In this document: positions 26,840-39,037 of the stretch, piece after piece
Layout: every line of letters starts with the position of its first letter
Position numbering within the stretch: the stretch's first letter is position 1
Assembly: GCA_008508345.1 (NCBI GenBank)
Contig: QNGE01000998.1
Coordinates: 138,430-202,429, forward strand
Length of the DNA stretch: 64,000 nt
Reading direction: 5' to 3'
From: Paragonimus westermani
Taxonomy: Eukaryota; Platyhelminthes; Trematoda; Plagiorchiida; Troglotrematidae
Position numbers and translations under genes: made by a program
Notes under the pieces: generated by a model
Database searches by the model: none
What the model saw: the letters and a program-made list of their open reading frames with translations, nothing else
What the model was told of the DNA's origin: nothing

Positions 26840-26880
<41 letters not shown>
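26745..26880. repeat. TA microsatellite, split by an assembly gap
   Basis: Two alternating TA tracts (about 26745-26786 and 26840-26880) are separated by 52 bases and one N at 26839. Because the 52-base segment also recurs after the second tract, the two TA tracts are probably the same locus written twice. The open frame across this region, which reads Tyr-Ile repeats, is a by-product of the microsatellite. Confidence 0.9.
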
Positions 26881-26881
<1 letters not shown>

Positions 26882-26933
26882 GCGGTGTCGGATGAGAGCC
26901 GAAATATTCAGAAACCTATTGAATGTGACTTGT
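26787..26933. other. Probable false duplication around a one-base gap (N at 26839)
   Basis: The 52 bases 26787-26838 (starting GCGGTGTCGG, ending GACTTGT) are repeated exactly at 26882-26933. The left contig appears to end at 26838 and the right contig to begin with the same TA tract and the same 52 bases. The simplest reading is two overlapping contig ends joined by one N without merging. The true sequence would then be about 95 bases shorter. Confidence 0.8.
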
Positions 26934-28780
26934 CACTCCTTAGACCTAGTTTCCCGTTAACTGATGTGGATTCTGTTGGGCACGACATCTGGAAATGCTG
27001 TCTGACAGTTGTTTAACCCAACGAACTCGGCGAACTGTATACCGGTGCAGGAATCGTTGAGTTTTCTCCAGTTTGGCAAGGTTAAAAGTGGCAGAGATTT
27101 CGTTGGTGTATCTTGCTCAGAATTTTGGTTCTATTATCCGAAGTATACCCTGTTCAAGTAGTTGCCCCGTTCATGGGACTAGTGATTCTATAAGAGTGTC
27201 TTCCGATTTTCCGCACACATCCCCGTCGTACTCAAAATACGTTATAAGAAGAGGGTCCATTAAATGTGGCGTGCTTGTTAGGCCATTTAAATTGCGTTTC
27301 ATGGACTTTACTCTCCCGTAATAATGTTGCTTATGTACTTCTAGCCAACGTTGGTGTAGACCGACTTCCTTCTCATGAATATTAGTTTGACAAATGCATT
27401 GGAGAAAACGCTCTGACCAGCAGATACGCTGAGAGGAATTCCAGTTTCATGGGTTCCTGTGTGACTCTAAAGACGCCGTAGTGCACAATCCTCTAGGTTC
27501 ATCCTCTTCTGTCCTAACTTCGTGATCTGCCCTTGTTTCCTAAAAGCGTCTTGATATTTCTGACTTTAGCTTCTAACTTCTTAATAAGGTCATGCTGTAA
27601 TTACTTGTGGCTATTTCTTTTACAGTATTCTGTACCTTTCACTAAGATCACAATGCTTTTGAATTGTCGCATATTCTTAAAGATTTCTCCTTCCCTTCGA
27701 ATACGTTTGCTTTGGCTTTACTGGTAATTTTTACAGGGTTTTCTGTCATATGTCTACTTGCAACTCAAAAGAACTGTTACTGGACATGTGAGTTGACTTC
27801 ACTAAAGCCAGGAAAATGAAGCAGTTCGAATCTGTGCGACTGAGACAATGTCCTCAGATATGAACGACTTTTTTCCCATAAATGTTTTCCCACGTCTCCA
27901 GGTGTTGTTGTTGTTGGTGTGTTGATCAGCATCTTCTACAACTAGTGTTCCGCTAGTAGCTCCGTTTTGTTGGCATATGAAATGAACACCTTTTTCCGTG
28001 TTTTACATTAGTTATGCTCCGATTTTGTCGACACACATTGAAGCCGGCTGAATTATGACGCGTTTGCGTTTGTCGGAAAAGTCCCGTAGGATCAGAAGTA
28101 ACGATCTAACGGAAAATGGTTTCCGATACGTTTTACTCAAATCAACATAATTACACAGGTTTTATGAAGACGTGCCAAGAGACAAACTACAAAAACTGTA
28201 GTGGTCAAGAAGGATTTTCTGAGTAGTCTAATTAAAAATGTGAGCATACCTCACTAGATCATCGGTGACACGAAATGAACAAATGCAACAGTACAGTTAC
28301 AGGGGTTCCAGAAAGTAACGGCAATCAAAGATTCTGGCTCACAGAAGGTGTTCACATGCGTTCAAGATGATCACAACGATATCCTAAAATACCAGCATCC
28401 GGGAAGCAAGTATATTTCGGAGTTACCATAGACTGCTGAAGCGTGATCGGAGCTGTGAAGTTGTTCGTAGTACGACGGAGCTAAAGGAAAATCGTCAAGC
28501 GAATACATAATGAAGAAAAGGAGCAGACTGGTGTGCAGAAATTTTGTATTGTTGTTGCAAGGTCAATTAAATTGATGTTAACAACATGCAGAGGTGACGC
28601 GAAAAACGTTGTACAAAAGTTAAGCAATTTGAGTAAACACGAATAAGAAAGGACTCTGAACAACCAAGGGGTGGCTGTTACCGGATGACACTAAAAGCTA
28701 CCACTATAAAGCAGGAAGCACAAAATCAATTCGTGGTTGCTCTGAATAGAGCATTCTTCGTTTACTGAGAAGATGTGGGT
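26934..28780. other. Non-coding stretch, possibly flank of the transposase remnant
   Basis: No supported gene. The last few hundred bases may include the 3' untranslated part and terminal inverted repeat of the Tc1/IS630-like element that ends at 28781, but I cannot identify a matching repeat on the other side. There is a GTT-rich patch near 27905. Confidence 0.4.
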
Positions 28781-29843
28781 TTACTGTTGTGACCCCATCG
28801 TCTCACCGTTCATTGACCGCATACAGCATCGTTCGGCAGGACGAACGAAGCTAGCAGTGGTCTCCGGTGACATAGCAGAAATAACTACTCTTCCGGGGTC
28901 CCACATTCTCTAGTCCTGTTGGCTTGGCACACTGTGAGGATCTCCATTTATTATTGTCTCATGCTGCATCTGCAGTTCCCTCCTAACTCTTACTTTCGCC
29001 ATGCTCCAGACATTCTCATTTGGATTCAACATTGGTGAATAGGGTGCCAGTTGTTAGAGTTGTCCTCAATTATATACCCCCTCAACAAACATACTTTACA
29101 GATTTGTGTGATACGGTGCATTGTCGCATATCAGCACAATGTCTGACATAGGTATACTGGTCTTTATTCGACCTTGCAGGGTTCTCAGCCAACCCTTGCA
29201 ATGGCTGCTGTTATATGCTCCCCGTCTTGTCGTATAGCCTACTATCGAGCTTGGTGTCACAGCTTCAGTCAAATGAAGATTACGTCCTCGGCTGTTTGTT
29301 ACAGGAACGCGTGCTCCCGTTTCATTTATTGTACGTCCCACTGACCTCGTTCAGAACAAACTGAAGTTTGTCACATCAATCCGGCAAATAGTCTTTGATT
29401 TTGCATAAAACTCCACCATCCGATGAGCAAACACGTGGTAATTGTAGCGTCTCAGTTGGGTTCTTTCAAAAGAATGTTTGACACAGTCTCATAACCATTA
29501 TGCACCAACCATCCAAGTATCGTCTGTTCGTTGTGGTCGATAACTCCTTCTCAAGCCCAGTGTTGACGCGCAATCCTAAAAATCGCAGTGTAATCGTTGG
29601 GTCCACGGAAATCCACTCCAACAAGATATCGGTATCTGATTCTCTCAGAATCTTGCTTCTCTGTCCTCTAAGAGGCTGAGCTTCATAACTGATGCAATCC
29701 ACATGAAGCCACTTGTAACCGGTATTACACTTGACTCCGTTCAGAAGGGCAACCGTGCGCCAGTCATCGCCCCTTATAGATATTTCGATAATACGTTTGT
29801 GTGTTTCGTCACTGATGCGCGTGTAATTGCGTCCGCCAGCCAT
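28781..29843 (-). pseudogene. Tc1/IS630-type DDE transposase, degenerate
   Basis: The family cuts and pastes DNA transposons at TA targets. The likely start is the Met at 29843, giving MAGGRNYTRISDETHKR and then a helix-turn-helix region (RIIEISIRG, followed by TVALLNGVK) typical of IS630/Tc1 proteins. A linker follows with ESDTDILLEW and DPTITLRFLG. A frameshift or small deletion near 29465 leads to the catalytic core: IDVTNFSLF (first Asp), then LICDNAPYHT (second Asp, 29096-29140), then LAPYSPMLNPNENVWS (third acidic residue, 28998-29055), about 35 codons after the second Asp as expected for DD34E-like enzymes. The C-terminal SFVR block lies near 28850 and the stop is at 28781. There are several in-frame stops, including TGA at 29351-29353 where family members usually have Cys. 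The upstream open frame to 29900 is probably not part of the protein. The element is certainly inactive. Terminal repeats were not found. Confidence 0.85.
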
Positions 29844-29900
29844 GTATGCGAGAGAACTAATGAAGATGTTCTCACGAACTTGTTCACTCTCATATTGCAC

Positions 29901-31261
29901 CTATCAAAGAAACCAATACGGCCCACAGGTTGACGAATCAGCAGGAACAGGGTCGGGTGGTCTGTGCCCCATTTTGACCGCTAACCCCCTTCTTATTAGA
30001 CAAATCCGTTGACAACCCTCGGAAAACCCATACCGTTCCCTCGATCAAAGTAGCCAATGTGAATTGTCCTAATTGAGATTGGTTGCCGGTTTCGGTTAGT
30101 TAGATCAACCTTGTTCTAGCCATCACGTCCAAGATTCTAACGTGGAAATTTTGTTGCAGCAGAATGAACTGGCTTATAGTTCAGTAGAAATTCTTGTATC
30201 TAAAATGGAAACGGACATGTAAAAATGTATGGTTGCTATCCCTAACATTAGTGATGATAGGTGAAATATATCAACTTAGCTGACGAATGTTGCATGTTTA
30301 GGAGATGTCTATCTATTTGTTTCTCCTGAAAATAGGACAGCGCGCCCGTTAAAGAATAAATTGTTCTGCTTACGTTAATCAGGAAGGATGTGCTGACTAG
30401 GACTTCGGTTCTTCCATGTGTTGCAACGACAGACAGTTCAAAGAAGAGTAGCTAGATGAAAACGTGAAGGGTTGTAGTTGCATCATCGATTTGTGATTCT
30501 GATTGCAAGCGTTGACAGGACAGTTCAAAGTTCTTCAGCTTAGACAAAGTCAGGCACGATGTCAGACAACGAGATCTCACCGTAGATTCGTGACGTGCTT
30601 TGACGGGACTGTAGCGCAGTCTCACAGAGGTAATTCATGGATTCATTTCGGATACACTAGTCCACACTTGATTGTTTAATTACAGGAGTTATGAATCACT
30701 CACGAGAGAATGTTCCACTGAGCTCTATCGAGTTCGCACCTTCAACGAGTTGAAATCGAGCCTAGTTTTCTGTTGGGATTAAGCCAGTCAAATGTCTGTA
30801 TGGGTGCGACAACAACACAATTAGATGTAAATATAACTTGGTTTGTAGCCACCACGACGCATAATTTGTCGGAATACTTAAAATGCTTGTCAAGTATTCT
30901 TCATTCCACTGTGGGTTATGTTAACTTTTTTCAATTAGCTTTGACATCTTGTCAGAGGGACGGTGAATCCTCATAATTGACACTTTGGTCCTATTGTCAT
31001 CCAGGTAGCTGTAGTCCTTATAAGTAAATAGCTGATTGCAGGAATAACAGAATTATTAACCAACTTTTTTTCAAGGTTTATAGCGTGGTCAGTCTGACGA
31101 TATCGGCGTCTCATTACATAGTCAATACAGACAAAGCTTGTCAACTATCTTTGTTAGTATATCGCTTAATCGTTCTGACCTTGACGTACTCAATTTGTGA
31201 ATACAATAGACATTACGTTTTGATATGTGGCGGTTAACCGAGCACGGCACTTTGGTTAGAA
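29901..31261. other. Non-coding stretch, nothing recognised
   Basis: The first part may be the outer flank of the transposase element. No exon, RNA gene or other repeat can be supported. Confidence 0.4.
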
Positions 31262-31300
31262 ACGTTTAATCACCAAACGAGGTGGCATCATCATTGTCCA
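31262..31300 (-). repeat. Hammerhead-core-like repeat, family 2, copy at 31.3 kb
   Basis: On the minus strand this reads ATGATGA, a hairpin of CCACC and GGTG around a TCGTTT loop, then TAAACGTT. It matches the copies at 59150-59196 and 59485-59530 closely enough to be the same repeat. Relative to them it has lost two hammerhead core bases (C3 to A and G12 to U), so any ribozyme would be dead. No pairing stem I is visible. Confidence 0.5.
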
Positions 31301-34300
31301 TGTGTTTGGAGATATAGAGTGGAGCATGGCGGTTGGTGAAGTATTCCCGATCTCCTATGCGAAGGTGAGTTGGCTATTTGACCTGAATTCTGAACAGTTA
31401 CTTTCGACTGTTTCTGGCCTTTTTATCTAGGGCATGGCTGATTATTATTTTAGCTGTGTTTTGGACCCTGAACTGAAGCCTCATTGGACATTTCTTAGTG
31501 TTGTTGAACCCTTTTCTGAAACCTGAATGAGTGGTGTTCATCTTTTGACTGGAGCTTCTTACTTGAACTTTCAGCCGATTGATTAGGCACTGCCCAGTTT
31601 TCATTACCAATGCGATGTGCTCGATTTGCTCCGTTCCGTTGTGCATGCATTTGAGAACGACCACGTTCATCTATCCCTAGATCTTTGATTCCCATTGACT
31701 GATGGATTTTACCCGTTTCAAGGCGTTTGTTTAGTGAACTGGTGGATGAATACCACGCTTCAGGAAACTGTTGTATGTTTACTATTTGCCTGGATAGGGA
31801 GGTCCCCGTCACTCAGAAGGTCGGGAAAGATTGATTGTGTCTCGTACTAGCCAAATCATTTTCATCTACTCGTTTGGATTACCTTCGTCCAATTTGGCCG
31901 ACAGCGTTGTTTGCCGTCATTGTGCTTAATTTTGTGCATAACGTTCCTTTAATCTGTGGGCTTAAGTTGCCTTTTCGGCTTTGATAATGTTTTTCGCAGT
32001 GTTGCTGTCGGTGAGTGTGCAAGCGTGGTGTCATATGGTCTCACAAGTTCTGATGTCATTCCTGTACGGTTTTAACTTAGAGTAGAACAGATCGTTTTGT
32101 TTGTGCAGTTCCTTGAGATATGAAACGCTTTTTCTCTGTAGCCAACTTCGTTTGACAAAATTTTGATATTGTTTGTGAAGAAATATTCGAGTTAATTATT
32201 ATGATTATTCTCGTTGGAGCTCTGCAATACTGAAGTGTGTTGCAGCCCTTTTTAACGGATTTTGGACACAATTTTTTCCATAGCAGGCTGAAGGGTTACC
32301 ATGACAACTGGGGACCAGATCAGTATGTTTTCCGTAAACGGAGATATCACTGTCATAGCAGTCGTGAAAATGTTCGACAATAAATGTGACCGGTAACACC
32401 AAATAATACATCACAGTGAAGATTATCATGATGTGCTTTTATGCCTTTGTAAATGGATTAATATGATCTTGCATGTAACTCTGACGGGGTCAAACTACAC
32501 TATTCAGCTTCCTTTTTTCTTGCAACATAACTGCTCCAAACTACTCTTTAGTTTAGAGAAAATTAGCGTGATTTTATGTCATCTCATTCAGAATGTTTCG
32601 CACAGATAATTTTTTAAGTGCAGCCATACCCGTAAAAACCAATCCGGAAGCTGTTTGCTGTGATACAAAATGACGTACTCGAGGAAATGGACTAAATGTA
32701 CTAAAGCACAATCTGGGTATTAAGTAAAAAAGTTTGTTGAGTATTTGGGTAGTAAATGACAAAAGATTTGTTTTGTGTGTCAGTGTGATTAGGCGGCTGA
32801 TATTCTTTGACGCATGACTATATTGAAGAACCTCATTCCTAGTGTAAGGAAATCAGCGATCACTGTAAAGATGAACCAATGTTTAGACCAAGTGCTCCGA
32901 AACGATTCAGGGTTGAACTATGAATAATTGTTTGAATAATTAAAAGGTCCATGAGTGTTGTAAACTGAATGGCACTCCACTAATTACAGTACCATGTGTT
33001 TGATAATCAGAGCTTTGGAAAGCGGTTAGAAATGACCGACAGGAGTAAGTCAACAAATTCAAGGATGAATTGAAAAACTGAATTCAGATTGACGGCCGGA
33101 TTGTTTGTGTACCTATATACCGTACCGCAAAGAAACAGCCCCAACAATTGTGACCGTTAGAAGGACTGAAATCAAAGAAATGGTGGAGGATGAGAATTGT
33201 TGAAAACACTGCATAGAAAGAGAAAAGCGAAACGTTTGGGCTTAATTGAGTCTTGTCGATCAGTTGACTTAGTGAATAAATCTAGAAAGCGGTAAAAAGC
33301 ATCGTATTATCCTTGTGATAGAACAGGTTCCAACAGAAATGCCGTGTTTTCTCAGTTTAGGAGACATTGCACTTCTGGCATAGCCTTAATTTATCCTGAG
33401 ACGTAGAGAAGTCATCAGTTTCATTCATTGCGACTGTGATTCATCTAGAAGTTTTCCAGTTCAATATGTCTCGATATCATTTTCGCGTATGCCGACATCA
33501 GGTTAAGATATCCCAAAGATGATTTCTGGGTTCCAATAGCAAACGGTGCCGCAAGCCTAATGTGTACATGGGTAGGCTAACAGACGAAGGGATTGGTCGA
33601 CTCTCGCGGCGTTGGAGGACAGATCCGCTGAGGTCACGGCGTAAACTACATTACTGGAAACGGGCTGTTTGTCATCAGGCAAACTTTTAAACCGTGCTTT
33701 CTTGAATGATAGTTTGCCAGTTACAGGATATTCAAACCGTATGCGCGGATGAACACGAAAGTGCTAGTGTGAATTTGCTCCATAATAGAGGGATATCCGT
33801 TCTAATGTAGCAATAACGTCTCGTCAAAACACTGAATCTCTGACGGTCTTGTGTCCATGCCCTGAGAGAACAAATTACGTATTCACGATCACTATCGTAG
33901 CAGCCACCGTTAGTTTGTGCAATCGATCTGATCCTTTTGAAAATGATAACGAACCGTTCGAATCATTATTGTACATTCCTCTGCATGTGATTAGCCAATA
34001 TTAATACCTGATGATGAATCATCGACAAACCAGCTTGCCGCTACACGCTCTTGTCGAGTAAACTAGATATTTTCACACAACCTAATCAATACCGAGTTAA
34101 TCCACATATGGTGAACAGTGAAGTAAACGAATGAAGGTTATGTAGATGGGAAAATGAGAAGTGATGGATTGGTGAATAAGTGGTACTCATCCTTGCTCAC
34201 GTGAGTGATCGGCACCGATAGCGGCAGATAGAGTTTTTATTACAAAATGAGCTAGTCGACCGAGTGATGGGCTCAAGTTTTCGCAACGGACCTATCGGAG

Positions 34301-34551
34301 AGTTGCGTTTTTCAGACGGAGTTTATTGCCAGCTACACGTATGAAACATGTATGAAACTGACGAAGGATGACAGGCCTACCCGCCCCGCCCCGACAGAAG
34401 GTGTCGCCCACACACATGATCCCCGCCGAAGTGCACACGACGTGTGAACGGAAGCCGGGGTTGTATTGTGGACCGGAATTCTGATTCGTATGTGCAAGCG
34501 CGCGCGTGGCACGACGATCATCAAGTTGGACAATGAAAGCTGTGCTTTTCG
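31301..34551. other. Non-coding stretch, nothing recognised
   Basis: Two overlapping minus-strand frames near 31398-31812 (90 and 105 codons) look mildly protein-like but match nothing that I know and fall within chance lengths. A GC-rich patch near 34375-34440 precedes the diverged repeat that follows. Confidence 0.4.
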
Positions 34552-34880
34552 CTACACTACCGCCGCAGGCACCGACGCTAACTGGTTGCCAGTACTGCGT
34601 TGCCTTTCGAACGCCCGGACAATTACAGAGACGTGTGTGAGTATCCAGGTGTTATCGATCGTTGACCAATGGGGCTGGGCGACTTACGTGAATTGTGTGG
34701 CCATCGCCCCTCCACTTGGGATGACTGTGGTTAAAGCGGTGTGTTGAGGCCGCTTGCTAACCCGACTCCGTTGCGAGGCCTGTGTTTTGAGCAAGCCCTT
34801 TGGTTTGAACTCCGGATTTTTTTTGGACACACGCTTCGTGTACGATCGGTATTATTGTTTGTTTCAACCCCTTCTTCAAA
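34552..34880 (+). repeat. Diverged interspersed repeat, copy 1 (unidentified family)
   Basis: This copy aligns with 52504-52850 in the same orientation. Shared landmarks in order are CGCAGGC, AGAGACGTGTGTGA, GACTGTGGTT or GGCTGTGGTT, a TTGAACTCCGGATTTT-like block (TTTGAACTCCGG here, TGTGAACTCCGG there), and a final TGTTTCAAC or TTGTTTCAACC. The two copies are strongly diverged between landmarks. The region is more GC-rich than its surroundings, which explains the overlapping plus-strand frames of 93-115 codons (34466-35101). No coding or structural signature lets me name the family. Confidence 0.6.
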
Positions 34881-37800
34881 CAGTCGTTCAAATATCAATC
34901 ACTTTGACACCCAAGATAGGGATTGTCAGACCTATCCGACCGCTTGGACAACGACGCAGGCCGAAGTGTGGGATCAAGCGAACCAAAGACAACGGGTTGG
35001 GGATAACGCAATGGTTAAACAAGGCGTATATTGTCGACAGGCTAAAGCAATGTGAGAAAGAGCGAACAGTAGGACGAGACAACAACACAGCGGAACGATA
35101 AGCGAACGTGCGGGTAGCTTGTCGGTATCCCGACTCTTTCAGACACTTTTAAGCACACACAAAAGTTCGAAACAAAAAGAGTACAGATGGCAATCGGAAC
35201 TCTGACATAGACCGCATTAGACAAACAGGGTCACAACAGAACCCCATATCAGTGTGAGTAGATCACTCATGTACCCACTGAGAGAAGACCGGTTTTCCAG
35301 ATATGCTCTCTGTGTGAATTCTACGCCGTACGACCACATTCAAGTTCTCAGTGCTTGCCACACATGTGTTAGTCTGCATTCTAATCAGCCCAGTAACCGA
35401 GCCCGTGCGCAATAGCCTTGTTTACTCCTTGCTCCAACTCCACAACAGTCGACCGATCCCTTCGTCTGTTAGCCTATCCATGCTGAATGGAATAATCAGG
35501 AGACTTATTTGTCTCCTGACTATTCTATTGAAGACTCAGATTGACTCAATGGTCCAAGTACTTAACATTGTTGGGAAAACACGATTATTTTTTTCGGAAC
35601 CAAGGTCAAAGTGGCGTGGTTGTCGAAAACATTTCACTACAAAGTTGCGTGTTTAGTAATTGAATATTCATGCATCCAGAGTAAACGAAGTAGTTCGGCT
35701 TTGGTGTTTACCCTGGAGCATCGCTAGACTACTAAACCTTTTCTGAACAACTCTACCACATACAATCATTAATTCACTTGGTTCAATACAGTTCCGTTGA
35801 ACTCGTCCTGCCAACATTCAGATAGCGAAACTTGGCGATCGTGTGGATTGTGAGAAGTCAATGGATGTGTCAAGATTTTTAGTAAAAACTTAGACAGAAT
35901 GCACCACACTTGAACTCAAGAGTGAGTGTTTCAATACTGATGTGGGCGTTCTCAAAACTGAAGATGACAGTGATGCTGTCCGTGTGTGGGCTGGCAGTTG
36001 GAAACAGCTAGCAAATTTACCTGGATCACCCTGACTGCAAGAATATTCACAATCAATTCTCTTACATTTGTCATGCGGATGCACTTATGGCTGATTGACA
36101 AGGCTTTGAACTGAAATTTAAGTCGCTTTGAAATGGAAACACTGACTTTTCAGGACGGGATTACACCGACGTCGTTGTTCTTTTTTGTCGAAACTTGCTG
36201 ATTACTCATGTCGGCACTGACATTCTGCCAGGAGAATCGGGAAATAAAATCGACTGACTATAGATTAAATCAAAACCAGCAGTGACCACTTAGGTGATAG
36301 GTGAGTGCAGCTAGTTACTAGCGCTTACCGAGGTAGCCTGTCTATGGTGACTGACCCTGACCGTTTGGTTTATTGAACAGTATCACATGTGTACTTACGA
36401 TATATGAAGCCTGAGCGCTGGGAAATACCCAAATCATTATTGTTAGTGTTAAATTCGAAACATTTTGGTAGTTTTGTCACCTTGTGTGTACTGATTGATC
36501 AGACATATCAGCAGGGTTGCTGTCAGACTCAGATCAGTTGATCTGGTCACAAACGTATGATGGTCAGTTGGCACCCGGCGATTCACTGATCGGAATGCAG
36601 GAACGACGATTGGGACGACACATTTTGTGTCACCTTCGAAACTTTCACTGTAAAATTTGGTCAGTTTCGAGCATCACAGCATTCTGGTACATGGCTTGTC
36701 TTTGGAGTGGATAAACATCAATCGCAATCTTGATGGAAGTGCAAAATAACATCTTCCAACACTAATTCAATTCTGTATCTCTACTGTCTGCGTTATGATT
36801 AGTACGCATGTATATAAAGTGGTTGAATCGATAAACAAACAACTCTATGGGTATTTTGGTTGTGCAACATGCAACCAGGAAAGCTGACAGAGATTGTGTC
36901 CGAAGATGTATTACGTAACACTTAACGGTAGTTTAAATACAATTGTTCACTTTGCTTGTCTGACTGTCCGTTGGTTCAGGGTCCTCGTGCTCAAAATTGA
37001 CGTAGCGGTCACTTCAAATTTCGATGCGTTACAGTTGAAAAGTAAGAGGGTGTATTACATAAATAATTAGTAAGTAACTACTGATAAACTGTTAATGTCT
37101 CTTCATACAAACTTACATGTCAGTACTTTACCTAGAATGATTTTATCCATACTCAAACGCATCGAGTGGAAGTGGTAAGATATTTGGCCTCAAAAAGTGC
37201 GCGGATAAGAGAATAGAAGCCAGTAACAAATCAGATTACAAGAAACCACTTATGAATTTGGCTGAGGTTTCTATACCAATCCTTCAAGTCAATTGTCTAA
37301 ATAAGTGTTGAGGTATCTACGTAACATACGTAGTCGAACGTCAGGCAGTACAATTGTTCACGGAACATTTGTACTTGAGCGTAGCAATCTACGTTCACCA
37401 GATTGAAAGTGGGGCTGAGATGTCGAATTGATGTAATTAGACTGAACGTTCTACTCTCATCTCAATGACGTGAACGAATGAGCTGTGTTTTTGTTCACTA
37501 GCGTTGTTTTCGCTGTTTTTCAGTTTAACTGGCTTAAATAGGTGAGTATTCGGGAGTCGTATGAAACAAATAGATTACCTAATTCTTGGGTTTATCAACC
37601 ACCTGTTATTTGAGTGTATTGTTTTTATTGTGTTTGCTAAATAATCCACCAAGAACGAATACATCCTACAATGAAATAATTAGAATACTTCTATCACAGT
37701 GAACGAAGAACTTTGGAATTGTTTCCAGTGTGACAAAATCTCAATAGTCTGACACGCTACGAAATAATTCCAACATGACCTAGCCCTTCTTGCTACTCAT

Positions 37801-38850
37801 TTCTAAAAGCCAACCAATAAAAGACGAACTGTGACAGCCAAGATGTTGCGCTCATTAACAGCACACCTATTAAACCAATATTCAGGATAACTGTTCAAAT
37901 CGGCGTTCGGCTAAGAAACGCGGCAGCACAGTCAAATACGGTACTTTCATTCTTCACAGGCTGGCATTGATCAGCCGTTTGTGTAAAACCTGAAATCTAG
38001 CAAGTATCCATCACGAGCCCAAAATTTTTGTGGGTGATGTTGGCTAGTAGGTGGTCTCATTGATCACTAGCGAAGTGGAGGACAACTTTTGCGATTTTGT
38101 TAGACGATTGCCACCATCGTCAGATAAGCAAAACTGACTTACCATAGCATGGCAGTCCAGAGGCCTCTGTATTAGACGAGGGGAGGATTATCGTCGTGGC
38201 TGTAGGGTGTATGCGTTGGTTTTGTTAGCTGTTGCGTTTTCCACTATTTAATCACGGGTCGTGGATCCGATTCGTTAGAGTGTGTATTGCCAATGAGACT
38301 CAGCAAGGTAGAATGAGATGTTAGTAATTGTGCTGGTGGTTATTAGGATCACCTGTTTGTTGAACCTTCTTCAAACCTACCCTACTTTGTGTTAGACGCT
38401 TGCCAGTTTGTAGATCAACTACACACGACGGATCGAATTCAGCCTGGAAGAAAAATAAATCAGCAGCTCAGGAAAGCACTTCACACAGTTTGCAGTCTCA
38501 GCAACCACGGCTCGTAGTCCAGTAGTGTTGTAACTGGTTCAATGGCATACGAGCACGCAAAGAGTCAACGCAATAACGGTTATTAACAACGGCGTATAAC
38601 GGAACGAGGTTCAGCGGTGATGAACAACGGACTACGGAATATGCACGACTAGCTCGACCGACCCAACCACCCGAGGCTTACGTATGAACGCAGAGAAAAG
38701 ACTGGCCTCCGGACAGAGCTACTCTATGTCGCCCAATCGGAAGAAAACAAGGTCACAAGCCAGACCATATTTAGAGGATTTGTGACCAATCAGAAGACCA
38801 AATCAAAGGTAGACCAAATGATGAGCCGAGCAGTGCAGTGGTGCGCGTAG
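34881..38850. other. Non-coding stretch, nothing firmly recognised
   Basis: The GC-richer DNA continues to about 35100 and may belong to the same element as the preceding repeat. A plus frame at 36517-36714 is mildly protein-like and is preceded by CAG, but no family is recognised. The stretch 38440-38850 is again GC-richer and looks like decayed element sequence; I cannot name it. Confidence 0.4.
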
Positions 38851-39037
38851 GCGGGATGCCACAGATTTGGCACAAGGGTTAAAGGGCGAAGTGATAGATG
38901 ACCGTGCTTGCTATGAATGTCACTCGCAAATGCACTTTGTTAGTCTGTGCCACACCCCATTTTCGGGGAACTGGTGGCTTCCCCGACAAGTAGATACATA
39001 CCTGAACTACCCATTGGTACTCATTCACGGATCGTGA
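38851..39037 (+). pseudogene. Possible retrotransposon gag zinc-knuckle scrap
   Basis: An open plus frame of about 62 codons contains FGTRLKGEVIDDRA followed by CYECHSQMHFVSLC (38909-38950), which fits the C-x2-C-x4-H-x4-C zinc knuckle of retroviral-type gag proteins exactly. The usual glycines before the His are replaced by His and Met. A stop precedes the frame and the normal second knuckle is missing, so at best it is a fragment. A motif with four fixed residues can arise by chance in a window this size, so this is a lead only. A Gypsy-like LTR element would be the natural parent. Confidence 0.28.

Noticed and set aside
26436..26960. Longest open frame (174 codons) with hydrophobic stretches
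   Set aside because: It runs through the TA microsatellite, the N and the false duplication; the hydrophobic part is typical of T-rich DNA and the minus strand is open as well.
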